Of a DNA stretch of 64,000 bases, positions 47,000 to 57,838 are shown piece after piece. The position numbers were made by a program, and so were the translations under genes. The stretch's first letter is position 1. Each line of letters begins with the position of its first letter. Under the pieces are notes generated by a model, which saw only the letters and a list, made by a program, of their open reading frames with translations, had not been told where the DNA came from and searched no databases. The stretch covers positions 74,709,501-74,773,500 of the forward strand of contig CM060833.1 in assembly GCA_030762175.1 (NCBI GenBank). Reading direction: 5' to 3'. The DNA is from Metallyticus violacea. Taxonomy: Eukaryota; Arthropoda; Insecta; Mantodea; Metallyticidae.

Positions 47000-48230
47000 C
47001 TCAGAAGTCGCTACAAAACCGCCACACCAGGAGTAAAGCTCATGGCTCATAAAAAAATGGACTGGAAATGAACCACAAAAAAGGAGGAATATTCAACTTG
47101 CCTAGAAATAAAGAATTGCAAAGTCTAACGAAATAAAGTTCGGAAGACAGGAATAGTTGTAAACAAGAAGTTAACAGTTTGAAAGCTTGTGCACTTTAAA
47201 TGTTGCAGTTACTTTACGTGAAAGTTTAGTCCACGATTAAAGTATTGCTATACTAACAGAATTGGGAAGAAAAGTGATATTTCCTTGAGAGGAATCACTA
47301 ATATTATGTATAAAATGCAAAGGATTACGAGAAAAAAAAAAACCAAAGCCTATTGTAATTAACAAAAGGGATGATTTGTGCTAACTTAAATACCTATATC
47401 CGAATTACTATTGATTCATTGTACACTAAATTGGCTACCTCATCTGCCTCGGCTAACGCTTTTGGCTACTTATAATATTATATTATTTATTTTTAGAATT
47501 TTCTTGATACAGCTACACTTTTTTACTGATGGCCACAAAAAAAGGTTTCTTTTCATAGTTACATACGTGCTATTTTCTTTCGACATAACAATATATGTAC
47601 TTTCTTTCTCCTATTTATTTTGTTATCCTATACATATTTTTAAAAAGATATATCTATAAATATATGCTTCCACTGCATTATCTTGTCAGAATTTGTTATA
47701 AACGCAGTTTACTCTTTTCAAAACGAAAAACTAAATCCAATTCAATCAAATCTAACCTAATATAATATACAGGTATTATAAATTAATATAAATTCATAGA
47801 AAAATAAGTGCCTTAAGTCAGATTTCAAAATAAATGCAACCAATTTAATTTATTCAAAACGGAGTAACTAACCAAAAATAAACTAACCTACTTAAGTTAA
47901 ATCGCATGCATTGTAAATAATATATACTACAGAAGCTCTGATTGTTCGCGTCGCATAACAATTGTCAGAATTCGTAACAAATGCAACTAACTTACCTAAT
48001 ATAAAAGGGAATCGCAATGTAACTTGCATGCATTCTAAAGTGCTATTTATTCATAAGAAAATAATAAAATATATGAGTCAACACATCTCAATGGAATGTA
48101 AAATATGCTGTGAAATAAGTCATTTGGATTTATAGTGGCACTAAAACAAAAGAAGGCAGGCTGGACTAGGATTAATTTCAGTTTAAATGGGAATATATAT
48201 ATTGACATTTCTTTATGCAATGATTCTTTT
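47000..48230. other. AT-rich spacer
   Basis: Small GC-balanced remnant at 47000-47060 that belongs with 46600-46670 as the SINE-A target. The rest is AT-rich without coding signs. Confidence 0.5.
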
Positions 48231-49366
48231 CTTACGTCTGTGCACATTAAGCCTACCAATTTACAACAGTTATCTTCATTTTGATAGCTGTCATCCCTTG
48301 CATATCAAAAGATCTATTCCTTTTCCTCTTTCAATCCATGGTCATCGTCTTTGTAACAACTTTTCATCTCTTGACAAGTATATTAAAAACCTAGCTCAAA
48401 AGTTCCAAGACCAACATTATCCTTCCTCTCTTTTAAAACCCCGTATAATCCCAGCGCACAAAACTTTCCAATGCAAACCTAAAACTTCTAATAACTTCAT
48501 TAACCTTGTTACTACTTACGTGCCTGGAATTGAAAGCATCAGACCTATTTTGAAAGAATGTTAGGATACTTTGTTAATGCATCCATCTTTAAATGATTTT
48601 TGTAAATTTGTAACCCGCCTTACTTTTAGAACACCCCCTAACCTTAAAAGTATATTTCGCCGAAACCTGTCTCCTTTGAATTTACCTCGTCCCATTGCTA
48701 GCTCATATCCTTGCCAACGTCCTAAATGTAAAACCTGTGCGCTAATTATGCCTTGCCATTCATTCCACAGCCCTAATTTATCCAGAGAATTTAACGTTTC
48801 TTCATTTGCTACCTGTTTGTCTAAGAACGTCGTATATATGTTATCTTGTAAGCTTTGCAAAGCATTTTATATTGGTTGAACTTCTACTGTTGTTTCGCTA
48901 CGTATGAACAACCATAGACGTTCTGTTAAAACCAAGTCTCCCTTGCCGGTTGCCCAACATGTCTTATCTCACTGTAAGAATTTCGATTATGTTTTTAATT
49001 TAACACTTATTGATGTGTTACCTACACAATGCTCTGAAAGTTTACTTGGAGATAGAGAAATGGCAGCTATATTTTTACTTAAAGCGCGTATACCACCTGG
49101 TTTAAATATTACTAATACATTTCCCCCCCCCCCCAAACACTCTTGTTGCTTGCTTTATCTGTTTCCATGCATAACGTTACCTTCGATATTCGATATTTAT
49201 TTTTATCTCCTTCACTCGTCTTCTTGCCATAGAAGAACTCAAGCAGTTCGAAATATTACTAATCTGTGACTTTGTCTTAGTATTTTATCCTTTTCTGCTT
49301 TTCTAGTTATTGTTATTTTAGTTACTTTGTTAATAGTGTCACATTATTTTTCATTTATATATATCA
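48231..49366 (+). mobile_element. Penelope-like element, 5'-truncated, with 3' tail
   Basis: Coding sequence from about 48231 is followed by a T-rich tail with TTCACTCGTCTTCTTGCC, GTTCGAAATAT (49246-49256) and TTTGTTAATAGTG, ending in a short TA run at 49356-49364. The same tail is found at 19704-19850, 30100-30330 (minus) and 55333-55495 (minus). The element lacks most of its reverse transcriptase. A run of C at about 49123-49133 interrupts the end of the coding part. Confidence 0.75.
48235..49145 (+). pseudogene. Penelope-like polyprotein, RT C-terminus plus GIY-YIG nuclease
   Basis: One reading frame runs through the whole segment with only two stops, TAG at 48562-48564 and TGA at 48877-48879. 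It begins in the thumb-side end of the reverse transcriptase (SYLHFDSCHPLHIKRSIPF), passes a Cys-rich linker (CQRPKCKTCALIMPCHSF) and then the GIY-YIG endonuclease core: VVYMLSCKLCKAFYIG, stop, TSTVVSLRMNNHRRS. It ends MAAIFLLKARIPPGLNIT. Both stops can be explained by single C-to-T changes (CAG to TAG; CGA to TGA). In the family this protein performs target-primed reverse transcription, with the nuclease nicking the target. Confidence 0.8.
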
Positions 49367-49367
49367 G

Positions 49368-49570
49368 ACCATGGCCGTAGTGCGGCGGTCCCGGGTTCGA
49401 TTCTCGGTTGAAATAGTTTCCTGTCTGAGGCTCTTTCAGGGGTTTGCTACCACTTCTCAGGGAAATTTTGACCAAGAAATCCCCTGAACTCATTTGGCCA
49501 AGTTAACATCTATCAACCTTCATCTGGTATAGTCTTCAGGTCGCGATGCCATATAAAGTATAACATGACA
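49368..49570 (+). mobile_element. SINE-E, tRNA-derived, 5'-truncated
   Basis: Starts within a tRNA-like head just before a good B box (CGGGTTCGATTCTCGG, about 49392-49407), then GAGGCTCTTTCAGGGGTTTG, CCACTTCTCAGGG, CCCTGAACTCATTTGGCC and AGGTCGCGATGCC. The A box is missing, so this copy is truncated where it abuts the Penelope-like tail. No target-site duplication seen. Confidence 0.55.
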
Positions 49571-52500
49571 CAGTGATTTAACTTGTGCAGGAGCATTTAA
49601 TTTGTGCTTGTATAACATGTGTATGTTTTAATAGTAAAAATGAAAAATTGCACATCCCTTAACGATATTGTCGTTATCTTCTTGTAAAATCTCTTCTAAC
49701 AGCAACTATTTTGTCTCATAGGAAATAATGCAACAAAAGCTCTCACTTTTCTCAAAGAATTTCCTGCGTAGTACTGATGAAGTAACACAATATTTTCTTC
49801 TATAGTATAATAATATATACCTTTCTATTTATTTCAATGCACCTCAAATCAAATGTCTGTGATATTTGCCTTCAAACTGAATTGCACTTTTTACTAGTCC
49901 TGTTGATTTGATAAACACGTTTACTGTGCAAAATTCTAATTTCAATTGTTTATATATAATACACTTCCAAATCCCAACTGTATATATTTCCCTTTAACTT
50001 ACAGGAATGCTAACTGCGGGATAAAAAATTTCATTTTCTCTATAGATCATAATATCAAATAATAAGTTCCCAACCCTAAGAATTTTAATTTTTAAATGAT
50101 GTTAAAGTAACAGATTCTAACAGTTTATGACTGCAGTATTAAAGTCAAGTCAGGATTAAAAGAAAAGAATTCATATAGAAAAGTCAATAGATGTTAAAAC
50201 ATTTAACACACAAACTATAGGAATGCATCCGTTAACACTGTAAATTCAGAGGTAAAAAATATTAAAGTGAAATATTTTTTAAGGAAAATAACAAATATAT
50301 AATAATGAAAATTATGTCTATTCTGATGAAGGAAAAAAAACATTTAGCTAATTAGACCTCATAGGCGAACTTAATACTGCTTAACATTAAATAAATTAAT
50401 TGTTCACCCATAATAAGACTGATGCAAGTGATAAATTCAGAACAGCATGTGTCTAGTCTTATGAAAGCAATGAAATTAACAAACTCTACTCGCTAATTGT
50501 GGAAGGAGGAAGATTTGGCTGAAGTCCTCAGTTCATGAAGCCTTTATTAAAAAAAATCATAAATATTTAATATGCTAATAACTTATACAATGAAAAAATT
50601 AAAACACAGTAATGATTGCAATGGACCACCTCCTTGATCTAATGGTTAGCAAACTGCATGATGGAGAGGTGGCGTTCTTCGGTGACGAAAGCCGCATGCT
50701 GATCATATGCCCCCCCTGCAATACTGTCCTCTACCAATGAAGTCGTAAGACGGAGATAGAGGAAGCAGAGGTCGCAGCGGCAGGCAAGGCTCACCCCGGG
50801 CTGTAGTGCCAAATGAGAACAGAATGATTGCAATGTATAGTTCGCACGAACAACTAAAATACCAGTACGCAATATTAAATTTAGCAAAAACGTGCTAATT
50901 TCACATGTGCTCAGTGTATAGGGATCAGTAACAAAATGTTAAAGCAGATGCAGCAATGAACAATCTGAAAATGCCATGCCTATTGAACTTTTTCATTACT
51001 CTTCTCTTTATACACAGACAGCTTGTTCCGGGTGCACACATAGAAAATGCTTCAGGAAGAATTCACTTGTTGACAGTTCAAGCTATAGGCCAAATGTGAT
51101 AATAAATTCGGAATTGTTTAATTGATGAACGAGACTGTTATATTAGCAGACGTTATTGTGATGTAACAAAGTGCAGTCGTGTTCTTGATCATCTCTCGTT
51201 TATTTTTGGAAAGCACGTGTATTCCCTCTGCAACTTGCTTCCGCACTTCTTGTGTGTTCACATTTGGAAAGGCACAGATCTGAAATTGGTGCTCATACTA
51301 AGCGTTACATTTTTATAATCCAATGAAACTCATTCTGTTGTTTGTGTAATTGAAAAATAATGGGTTTCTTTCCATGTCAGAATGTGCAATTTGTCTTCTT
51401 ATGGTTTGCCTGGTAACAATTATACTTCTATTAATGTATATAAGTTAATTTAATAATTCTACTCTTCGGATTCGGTTTTACCTAGAAGTTCCAATTATTA
51501 AGAAAACATATTTTCAAAAGAGCTCGGCGCTTGGCAGTGTTGTGGCAACATTTTTGTTGCCTGCCAGTTATTTTTGGGGCATTCTTTGCTCTCAGGCACT
51601 CCACTGTCACCCACGAGAGGTAATAATCCAGAAAACATCTTTCTACGTTGAATCTCACAGTATACAGATAACAATATAACATATGCAGGAATATAAATAA
51701 ATGTCGGTTTCTGATATACGGGCACATAGTTTGTTTTACTACGATATATATCTCTCTCTATTTAGTAAAAATTGTTTCATATGTTGATTTTAAAGCTATG
51801 AATTGAGCAAAAAGGCCGAAATACTTTAAATTGTATTAAAGTTTTATATCAGTTCATTCTACGGAATATAATCATTAGCTTTAACTCCTATGAGAAAACA
51901 ATTACTAACTCTCATTTGAGAAAATAATCAAAATGACAACAATATCATGCTATGTGTATAGATTACTACCACGCACTTTTTCATTCGCAAGAATAGAGTT
52001 ACTTTCATCTTATTTAATATTTATCTTCATTCGGAAAAAATCGATTCATTAAATAATCGATTTTTTTCAGAATATCCCAACAATCGAATAAACAAAATAA
52101 TCGTATAATTTATTATTTTTCATTCGATTATCCTATGGCTAGTGCTTAGTGTCACGGTCAAACTGGTAAATCCAAGTCTGTGATTATGAGAGAGTCTCCA
52201 TTGATAAAATTTACTGATCCACACTGATCAGTTTTTTGTCTAGGAAAGTAGGAGCACCAATCAAACATTTGTCCTCGCCCTTAAATGTTCACGGAGGATG
52301 AGGGAAACATTTCACAAACTATTATTGAAGCCTTCTCGGTGTTTTTATAGATTAGTTCTGCAACTTATTTCTCATTATTTCTAACTGGTTGTTACTAATT
52401 CATTCACTACTATCGATGCTTTGCTTGCTATCATTAAAGAACATTTTTCTTATTTTCATATTGCAGTAGTATGAACGTTCAAGAGACTATTTTATGTCTA

Positions 52501-53313
52501 TAATGTTTTCTTTATTTTATACTTATAAAACTGCAACATACTGCTAAAATGACTATGTCCATCATCACAAAAAGTTGATAATGGCCCTCGTGCTTAACAT
52601 CAACTTTAGTGTATTGCTTTCATATGACAAAGTGTGCAACTCTCTTGTTTCAAAACAAATAACCCATAAGGGTGATCTAGAAGTCTCTTTATACCAGTTT
52701 TTAACGTCTGGAACTCTTTAAAGTGCCACTCATTGTTACCTTTTAACGTTTGTTTGTGTCGAAACTTTGAAAGGACGTCCCCTCTGCATGTCATACAGAA
52801 GAAAGGAGATTTGCTGCTGGTCATTTCTTCTCTCCAGGGAGTGTTCCCTTAACCGGAACGATACACCTAATGGCGGTCATATTTCAAACACATTTGCACC
52901 CATCTAGTAACTATAATAAAGAAAGTACTGAAGGATACTCTTGTATAGCATCTGTGTTGAAATATAAAGTTTTATTGTTCGTATTTGAATATAAAATATA
53001 CACGCTACTACAAATTAAGTTTATATCAAATCTCAAAAGTGCCTTTCGCAAAGCTACTTTAACTATGTTTGAATTTTTTATAAATTTCGGAGTATAAACA
53101 TGACAAGCAAACAAATTCATTAATTAGCCATCTTTTATAACCTTTATAATTATTTTAGCACAAGTTTTCTAAAACAGTTACCATGGAGACGAAAAATTAA
53201 CCTAGGCTGTTAAAGCTGTCATAGCAAAACACAGATTACATCATATCTTCACTTATAATCGCGCTACTCTAAAGTTTATTCGGTGTACTATTGCAATCTG
53301 CAGTGCTGTAACG
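49571..53313. other. AT-rich spacer with unassigned frames
   Basis: A GC-richer patch at 50632-50830 begins with a tRNA-like TCTAATGGTTAGCAAACTGC and may be an old repeat; it includes a C run. Minus-strand frames at 51482-51727 and 52606-52824 are open for 70-80 codons; the latter has two CxxC pairs (CMTC and CTLC) but no recognised family. A palindrome AAAAAATCGAT / ATCGATTTTTT lies near 52036-52067. Confidence 0.4.
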
Positions 53314-53340
53314 TTTTTTTTTTTTTTTTTTTTTTTTTTT
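53314..53340. repeat. Poly(T) tract
   Basis: A run of 27 T. It is about 80 bases before a reversed SINE-A but is not part of it. Confidence 0.9.
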
Positions 53341-53418
53341 CCTCGTGTTAATCAAGTGTTCGCAATCGTTGCAGGAAGTTTGGGTCAAGTTAGACAATCT
53401 TCCATTCAAATTAACAGT

Positions 53419-53690
53419 TTTATTTGGTTTATTTATGGACGTTCTTAACATCTCAGGTCATCAGCGTCAGGGCGTGAAACGGCTGACAAATTTTGCTCAG
53501 AGGCCTCTTCTTTCAGGCTTGAGGTTCTTTTTCGGGGCGTAAATGTACGACAAGAAACCTACGGCTTTACTTCCCTTCCGAAGGAAGCCATACTTAGGAT
53601 TTTTACGCCCGAAAAAATCCATCGGTCCTGGGCGGGTTTGAACCCGCGATCTTGGGTTTAGGAGGTAACTACTACACCACCAGGACCGAC
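53419..53690 (-). mobile_element. SINE-A, near full length, imperfect TSD
   Basis: Reversed copy: the plus strand shows TTTATTTATGGACGTTC, the body with CTTCCCTTCCGAAGGAAGCC, and the head GGTTTGAACCCGCGATC then CACTACACCACCAGGACC. Flanking 11-mers AAATTAACAGT (53408-53418) and AAATCAATAGT (53691-53701) differ at two positions and look like an old target-site duplication. A short deletion sits after the GTTTCACGCCC block. Confidence 0.85.
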
Positions 53691-53701
53691 AAATCAATAG
53701 T

Positions 53702-54799
53702 ACCTTTGGAACAACAATGATAACCCATTTCGTCCAGTTGGTAAATTAAGTTGCCATAACAGCCCCCCCCCCCCGAACATGCCCCAGTCTCTTCGGCCTA
53801 AACCGATTAAAGAATCTATTTGCTTCAGATGTACAAATGCAAAGATTTAATGAAACGAATTTTTAAATGGAGTGAAACGTTTACAATTTTTCCGGATACT
53901 CACGTAGAAATGGATACTGATTAAGTGAAACTGGAAACTGTCCTACCAGCAGTGAAACGTAAAGCAGAAGATGATTTGTATGCAAAATCTTAACCAAAAG
54001 GTTTACTTTTCGTACTTACATATTTTTTTTCCGACAACTTTTAACTCACATTCGAGGATAATGTAGGAAATTCAATTTTATAAACATGGAGTTGAAAGGG
54101 TTTTATATTAACCTTTTTCTAACAAGGAGACAAATAACTTAATAACTTAATAACTTAAATAACTTAAGTTATTTAGACTTAATCTTTTATATTAAACTTT
54201 TGCAAACGAGGAGACATTGTCTATTTATAAAAGTACATTATTTTGTTAAGAAAAAATATTAAATAACTAAAATAAGAATGTTTTAAAGAAAAGCATTTAT
54301 TAAATACGTATTTATATTTATGGTGCAATTGCTACAGTAAGTTACATTAACACTGCGGCTAGTAGCGCTCCAACGCCATTCGCTATTAACAACATTAGTG
54401 GGCATTCTTCCTAGCATAGCGGTATGTAGTGGACTCCTGAGGATTAATAGCTGCTAATGTTACCATTAGACCACGGAAACGGTTTATATATTATTGAGAT
54501 CTGAAACACTCGTTTGAGAAGGAAACAATTTAACAGGCAACTCTCTTTTTATTTTCAAACTAATTCTCTAGCTGTCCTACAGAACCACTGCTGAAGATTT
54601 CCAAGCTGACTCTCTAAATATCTTCTTTAATTTCCTCCTGTTCATTGGTAAAAATCTTTTCGTAAGGTTTACAAATTTGTTTCAAATTAATAATTGTAGT
54701 TGTTCTACCCAGTTTTTATAATTCACAATTTCTTTCCCAATAATCGCAAAGAAAAGGAGAGAATGTAAGTTTTGTATAGGTTCGTTTTGCTTTCAATAT
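53702..54799. other. AT-rich spacer
   Basis: Contains a C run near 53762-53773, short tandem AATAACTT units near 54135-54175, and a reversed tRNA-like A box (TTACCATTAGACCACGG, about 54458-54475). No gene recognised. Confidence 0.4.
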
Positions 54800-55331
54800 C
54801 TAAGTCGATTGCATGTATATTTAATTTGTGCTTATCCTAAGGTATTTTCCCCAAATCCTTAAAACATGCTGCAGCAGTGCCAATATATAAATCTGGTGAT
54901 AGAGAGAATCTCAATAACTACAGACCAAGCTCTCAATGACTGCGATTTTCCAAACTATTTGAAAAATGTAGCGAGACTCCTTTATGTAATTTTTGAAAAA
55001 AAAAAAAAAAAAACCTACTTTACTAAATGAGAATCAATCGCTTTAGAAAAAATCTCAGTACAGAAGACGCAATTAGTACCTAAAAATAATTAAGGAATTA
55101 GAAGTAGAGCATAAATGTCTTGGAATTTTCTTAGACCTATAAAAGGTTTATGACATGGTTAATCCCAATGTTATATTCGATAAACTAGATAAACATGGCA
55201 TCTGAGGAGTGGCTTGAAACTTATTTAAAACCTACTTGAGTCTCAGTATACAAGAATTAATCACATCAGTGCAGTAAAAAGTTTAATATATGTGTACCAT
55301 AGGCAGCGGTTTTAAGGCCGAATCTGTTATA

Positions 55332-55332
<1 letters not shown>
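54800..55332 (+). pseudogene. LINE reverse transcriptase, upstream part
   Basis: Across frames: SLKHAAAVPIYKSGDRENLN followed by NYRP and FSKLFEK (RT block 1, about 54860-54965), NRFRKNLSTEDAIST near 55030, CLGIFLDL-KVYDMVNPNV (the FxDLxKAFDxV block that holds the first catalytic Asp), DKLDKHGI, GVA and LFKTYL, then GSVLRPNLL near 55310, the GSVLGPxLF block just before the FADD box. Here the LINE stops at a TATA that borders a reversed Penelope-like element; the FADD box itself is lost. The sequence has several frameshifts and an A run at about 55000. Confidence 0.75.
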
Positions 55333-55371
<39 letters not shown>

Positions 55372-56055
55372 CACGGATTAATAAAATTCCGTAAAAGCAT
55401 AAAACTCATAAAACTACTCATAATGCAATGTAAAAAGTTCACACTAAATACCGTAAAACTGAACACTAAAAGCATAAAACTCATATTTCGAGCTTGGCTC
55501 TTGGACACGTACTGAGAATAAACTAAGCTGTGCCGGGCGGTGTCTCTCTTAGTGAGGCATAAGGGATATGACGTGGCGGCAAAACTGCCAACTATTGCTG
55601 AACAAGGTAGTTTGGCAAACCTGGCAGTATTACAAAGAAAGATTGAGGCCTGGAGGAATACGGGCTTTATGTAAAACTATAGCTGCCATCTCTAGGTTTC
55701 TAAGTAAGATACGTTTGTATGGAGGGGTGGCATCTATGAGAATTAGGGAAAAACAGTTATCGAACGTGGCCTGGTGAAAATTGTCGTGTTGTGCTACCGA
55801 TAATGGGGAACAGGTTTTAACCGCACGCCCGTGATTGTTCATTCTGATGGAAACTATAGTGGACGTTGGTCCAATGTAAAAAGCTGAACGAAATTTGCAT
55901 TTAAGTAAATACACAACATTCGTAGAGGTGCAGTTGAGAAATGAGTGAATTTTAAACTCTGATTTCAGGTTCGGACTAACAAACGATGAACATGGGGATA
56001 TCAAGGCACAAGTCTTACATTCACGCAAATCGACTCTCTCTGAATATTTCTTAAA
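55333..56055 (-). mobile_element. Penelope-like element, reversed, inserted in the LINE
   Basis: On the minus strand it starts with truncated coding sequence near 56050, passes the GIY-YIG region, and ends with the shared tail: CTCGAAATAT (55492-55483), TTTTACATTGCATTATGAG, then (TA)n at 55367-55333. The TA array abuts the LINE at a point where the LINE would encode its LLYI block (TATA), so a TA-rich target is likely. Compared with the copy at 48231 it lacks the RT end. Confidence 0.7.
55630..56045 (-). pseudogene. Penelope-like GIY-YIG nuclease domain fragment
   Basis: The minus strand is open over the whole segment: ECKTCALISPCSSF (Cys-rich linker), NVVYLLKCKFRSAFYIG (GIY-YIG core), TSTIVSIRMNNHGRAVKT, then MAAIVLHKARIPPGLNLSL and a stop. 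It aligns block for block with the copy at 48780-49120, with no internal stop in 138 or so codons. Only the nuclease part is present; the RT is absent, so it cannot act alone. Confidence 0.8.
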
Positions 56056-56164
56056 AAAAAAAAATAAATAAAAATAAATTTTCATTAACATCTCGGAGCT
56101 CAGAACCAAATTTAAATAGCTACGATAAAGTTATGATATACAATTAAAATGTCATTACCTTCAC

Positions 56165-56276
56165 TTGTCCTTCTTTGATTGTTTCAACTTATGTGAAATA
56201 CCTAGGTGTTATTATTGACAAAAACTTAACATGGGATATGCATGTATCTCTCATGTGTAACAGAATGCGAAATGAA

Positions 56277-56310
<34 letters not shown>

Positions 56311-56760
56311 CGCGCGCGGATTTTACATTCTTAGGTCTTTCTTACCTAATTATGTACTTCGTATAGTTTATTTAGCTTTGTATCACTCTGTAATTCAGTA
56401 TGAAATATTAGGTTAGGGAGGAGCCATTGAATCAACGCTCTCTGCATTAACATTCTCACAGAGGCGTATTATTAAAGTATGTTTACCTAAATCTATGAAT
56501 TATCCAAAAGAATCAAATTTTCATAGAGAACTATGGAGCAAAGCTATACACTTTCTGTGCTTAACTACTTTCATAAATACCGTAACAAATTCAAAGCTAA
56601 AATTCATGATCACCAGATAAAACTGCCGTATCCTAATTACTGAATCCATGTATCACATTACTGCAGGATCTTTGCATAGCAGAGGTTTTGGGCTTGGCAT
56701 GCGCTAATTAAAATTCATCCAGTTTGGGGGAGCTTAACTCAAATAGATTAAAAAAGGAGT
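56165..56760 (+). pseudogene. LINE reverse transcriptase, C-terminal part
   Basis: YVKYLGVIIDKNLTWDMHVS (about 56190-56250) is the classical block after the RT palm in Jockey/CR1/RTE-type LINEs. After a GT/GC microsatellite, shifted frames give LRSFLPNYVLRIVYLALYHS, VIQYEILG-GGA, and LSALTFSQRRIIKVC, matching the LxxxYxALxxSxLxYGIxxWGG and QxRIIK blocks. Same orientation as 54800-55332, so both are parts of one LINE split by the reversed Penelope-like element; roughly 100 codons between them are missing. Confidence 0.7.
56277..56318. repeat. (GT)n-(GC)n compound microsatellite inside the LINE
   Basis: About 13 GT units pass directly into about 8 GC units. It sits within LINE coding sequence where the reading frame is interrupted, so it arose or expanded after the LINE died. 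Confidence 0.95.
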
Positions 56761-57200
56761 TATATAGTTAAATAGTTTGTCTAATTATTTAATTGTTTTT
56801 CTCAAATAAAGTTTCAAGATAATTTCCTACACATGTTTGTGATACTGTCCATTCACACACATTCACTCTTCAAGCTAAATATATCTAATCCTGTAGATTT
56901 CCCATTAAACCTTGTATTAAATATCTGTAAATTAGAAATTACCATTTTGACTAATCTAATTTGTATATTTAACTTTTAGTCCATTTTTTTTGTTTGTTTT
57001 TTTTTTTTTTGTTTTTATATTCTTATTACATGACACATAACTTTTTGTTTTGAACTCGTGTATTTAATATAATTGTTTTAAGGTTTTGACCAGAAGATTT
57101 ATGTAATAGTTTTAAGTTCTTTATATCATATCGGTATCATATGACTTTTTATATTTCACTAATCTTGGAATCAGAATTTTACTTTATGTCTTACCGCCAA

Positions 57201-57503
57201 ATGAATTTTTTTTGAATGATTTATTTATGGACGCTCTTTAACAGCTCAGGTCATCAGCGTCCCATTCAACTCAGGGCGTGAAACGGCCGACAAATTTTGC
57301 TCAGAGGCCTCTCTTTCAGGCTTGAGGTTCTTTTTCGTGCCGTAAATGTACGACACGGGACCCACGGTTTTACTTCCCTTCCGAAGGAAGCCATACTTAG
57401 GATTTTTACGCCCCGAAAAAATCCATCGGTTCTGGCCGGGTTCGAACCCGCGATCTTGGGTTTAGCAGGCAAGTATGGTAACCATTACACCACCAGGACC
57501 GAC
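57201..57503 (-). mobile_element. SINE-A inserted in the head of a SINE-B, 11-bp TSD
   Basis: Reversed full-length copy: TTTATTTATGGACGCTC, CAGCTCAGGTCATCAGCG at its plus-strand left, CGGGTTCGAACCCGCG and TACACCACCAGGACCGAC at its right. CTTACCGCCAA is repeated exactly at 57190-57200 and 57504-57514. The right copy runs on into SINE-B (CCGCCAAGGGTGGCCGAG), so the target was the first bases of SINE-B. Confidence 0.9.
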
Positions 57504-57665
57504 CTTACCGCCAAGGGTGGCCGAGATCTTTAAGACGCGAAATCGTGAGCGGGAGGTCTGAGGTTCGAATCCCGTTTCCTTCCTAAAAAAAAAAAATTCT
57601 TTCCCAATTTATCATTTCATCTGATGCATCAGTAGTAAAAACGGGCATTAAACACCGTTCAAAAA
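57504..57665 (+). mobile_element. SINE-B, internally deleted, host of a SINE-A
   Basis: Head CCGCCAAGGGTGGCCGAG, B box GAGGTTCGAATCCCG, then a jump to TTCCTTCCTAAAAAAA and TTCCCAATTTATCATTTC and the end AACGGGCATTAAACACCG. About 110 bp of the SINE-B body is missing. TATGTCTTAC (57185-57194) before the stack and TATGTCTCAC (57668-57677) after it are a probable 10-bp target-site duplication with one mismatch. Confidence 0.8.
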
Positions 57666-57838
57666 AATATGTCTCACGTTTTATACTCCCTCAATTCTGT
57701 AGCTAATTTAGTAATTTCAATGTATATAAGGAACTAAATTTGCCCCCTAGCATGAGCCTTTGCTCTTTCGGGGGTGCAACTCACTTATTGTAATATTTTG
57801 TTATGCAAGTACTTATATAAACAAATATGATAAATAAA

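Larger units (their letters stand above)
56761..57838 (+). mobile_element. LINE 3' untranslated region, split by a SINE stack
   Basis: AT-rich sequence continues from the LINE coding end to about 57189 and resumes at 57666, where TAGCATGAGCCTTTGCTC and TCGGGGGTGCAACTC lead to a terminal ACAAATATGATAAATAAA at about 57820-57838, a typical LINE 3' end. The gap 57190-57665 is filled by SINE-B plus SINE-A. That both sides belong to one LINE is inference from orientation and the matching TATGTCT(T/C)AC flanks. Confidence 0.5.

Noticed and set aside
47411..47659. Hydrophobic 82-codon frame, possible membrane protein
   Set aside because: Composition is that of T-rich spacer and it is in a different frame from the Penelope-like sequence that follows; no other support.
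53269..53451. Minus-strand frame with a run of Lys
   Set aside because: It is the poly(T) tract at 53314-53340 read backwards plus AT-rich flank.
56175..56366. 63-codon frame with a Cys-Val repeat
   Set aside because: The first third is genuine LINE sequence, the rest is the GT/GC microsatellite.
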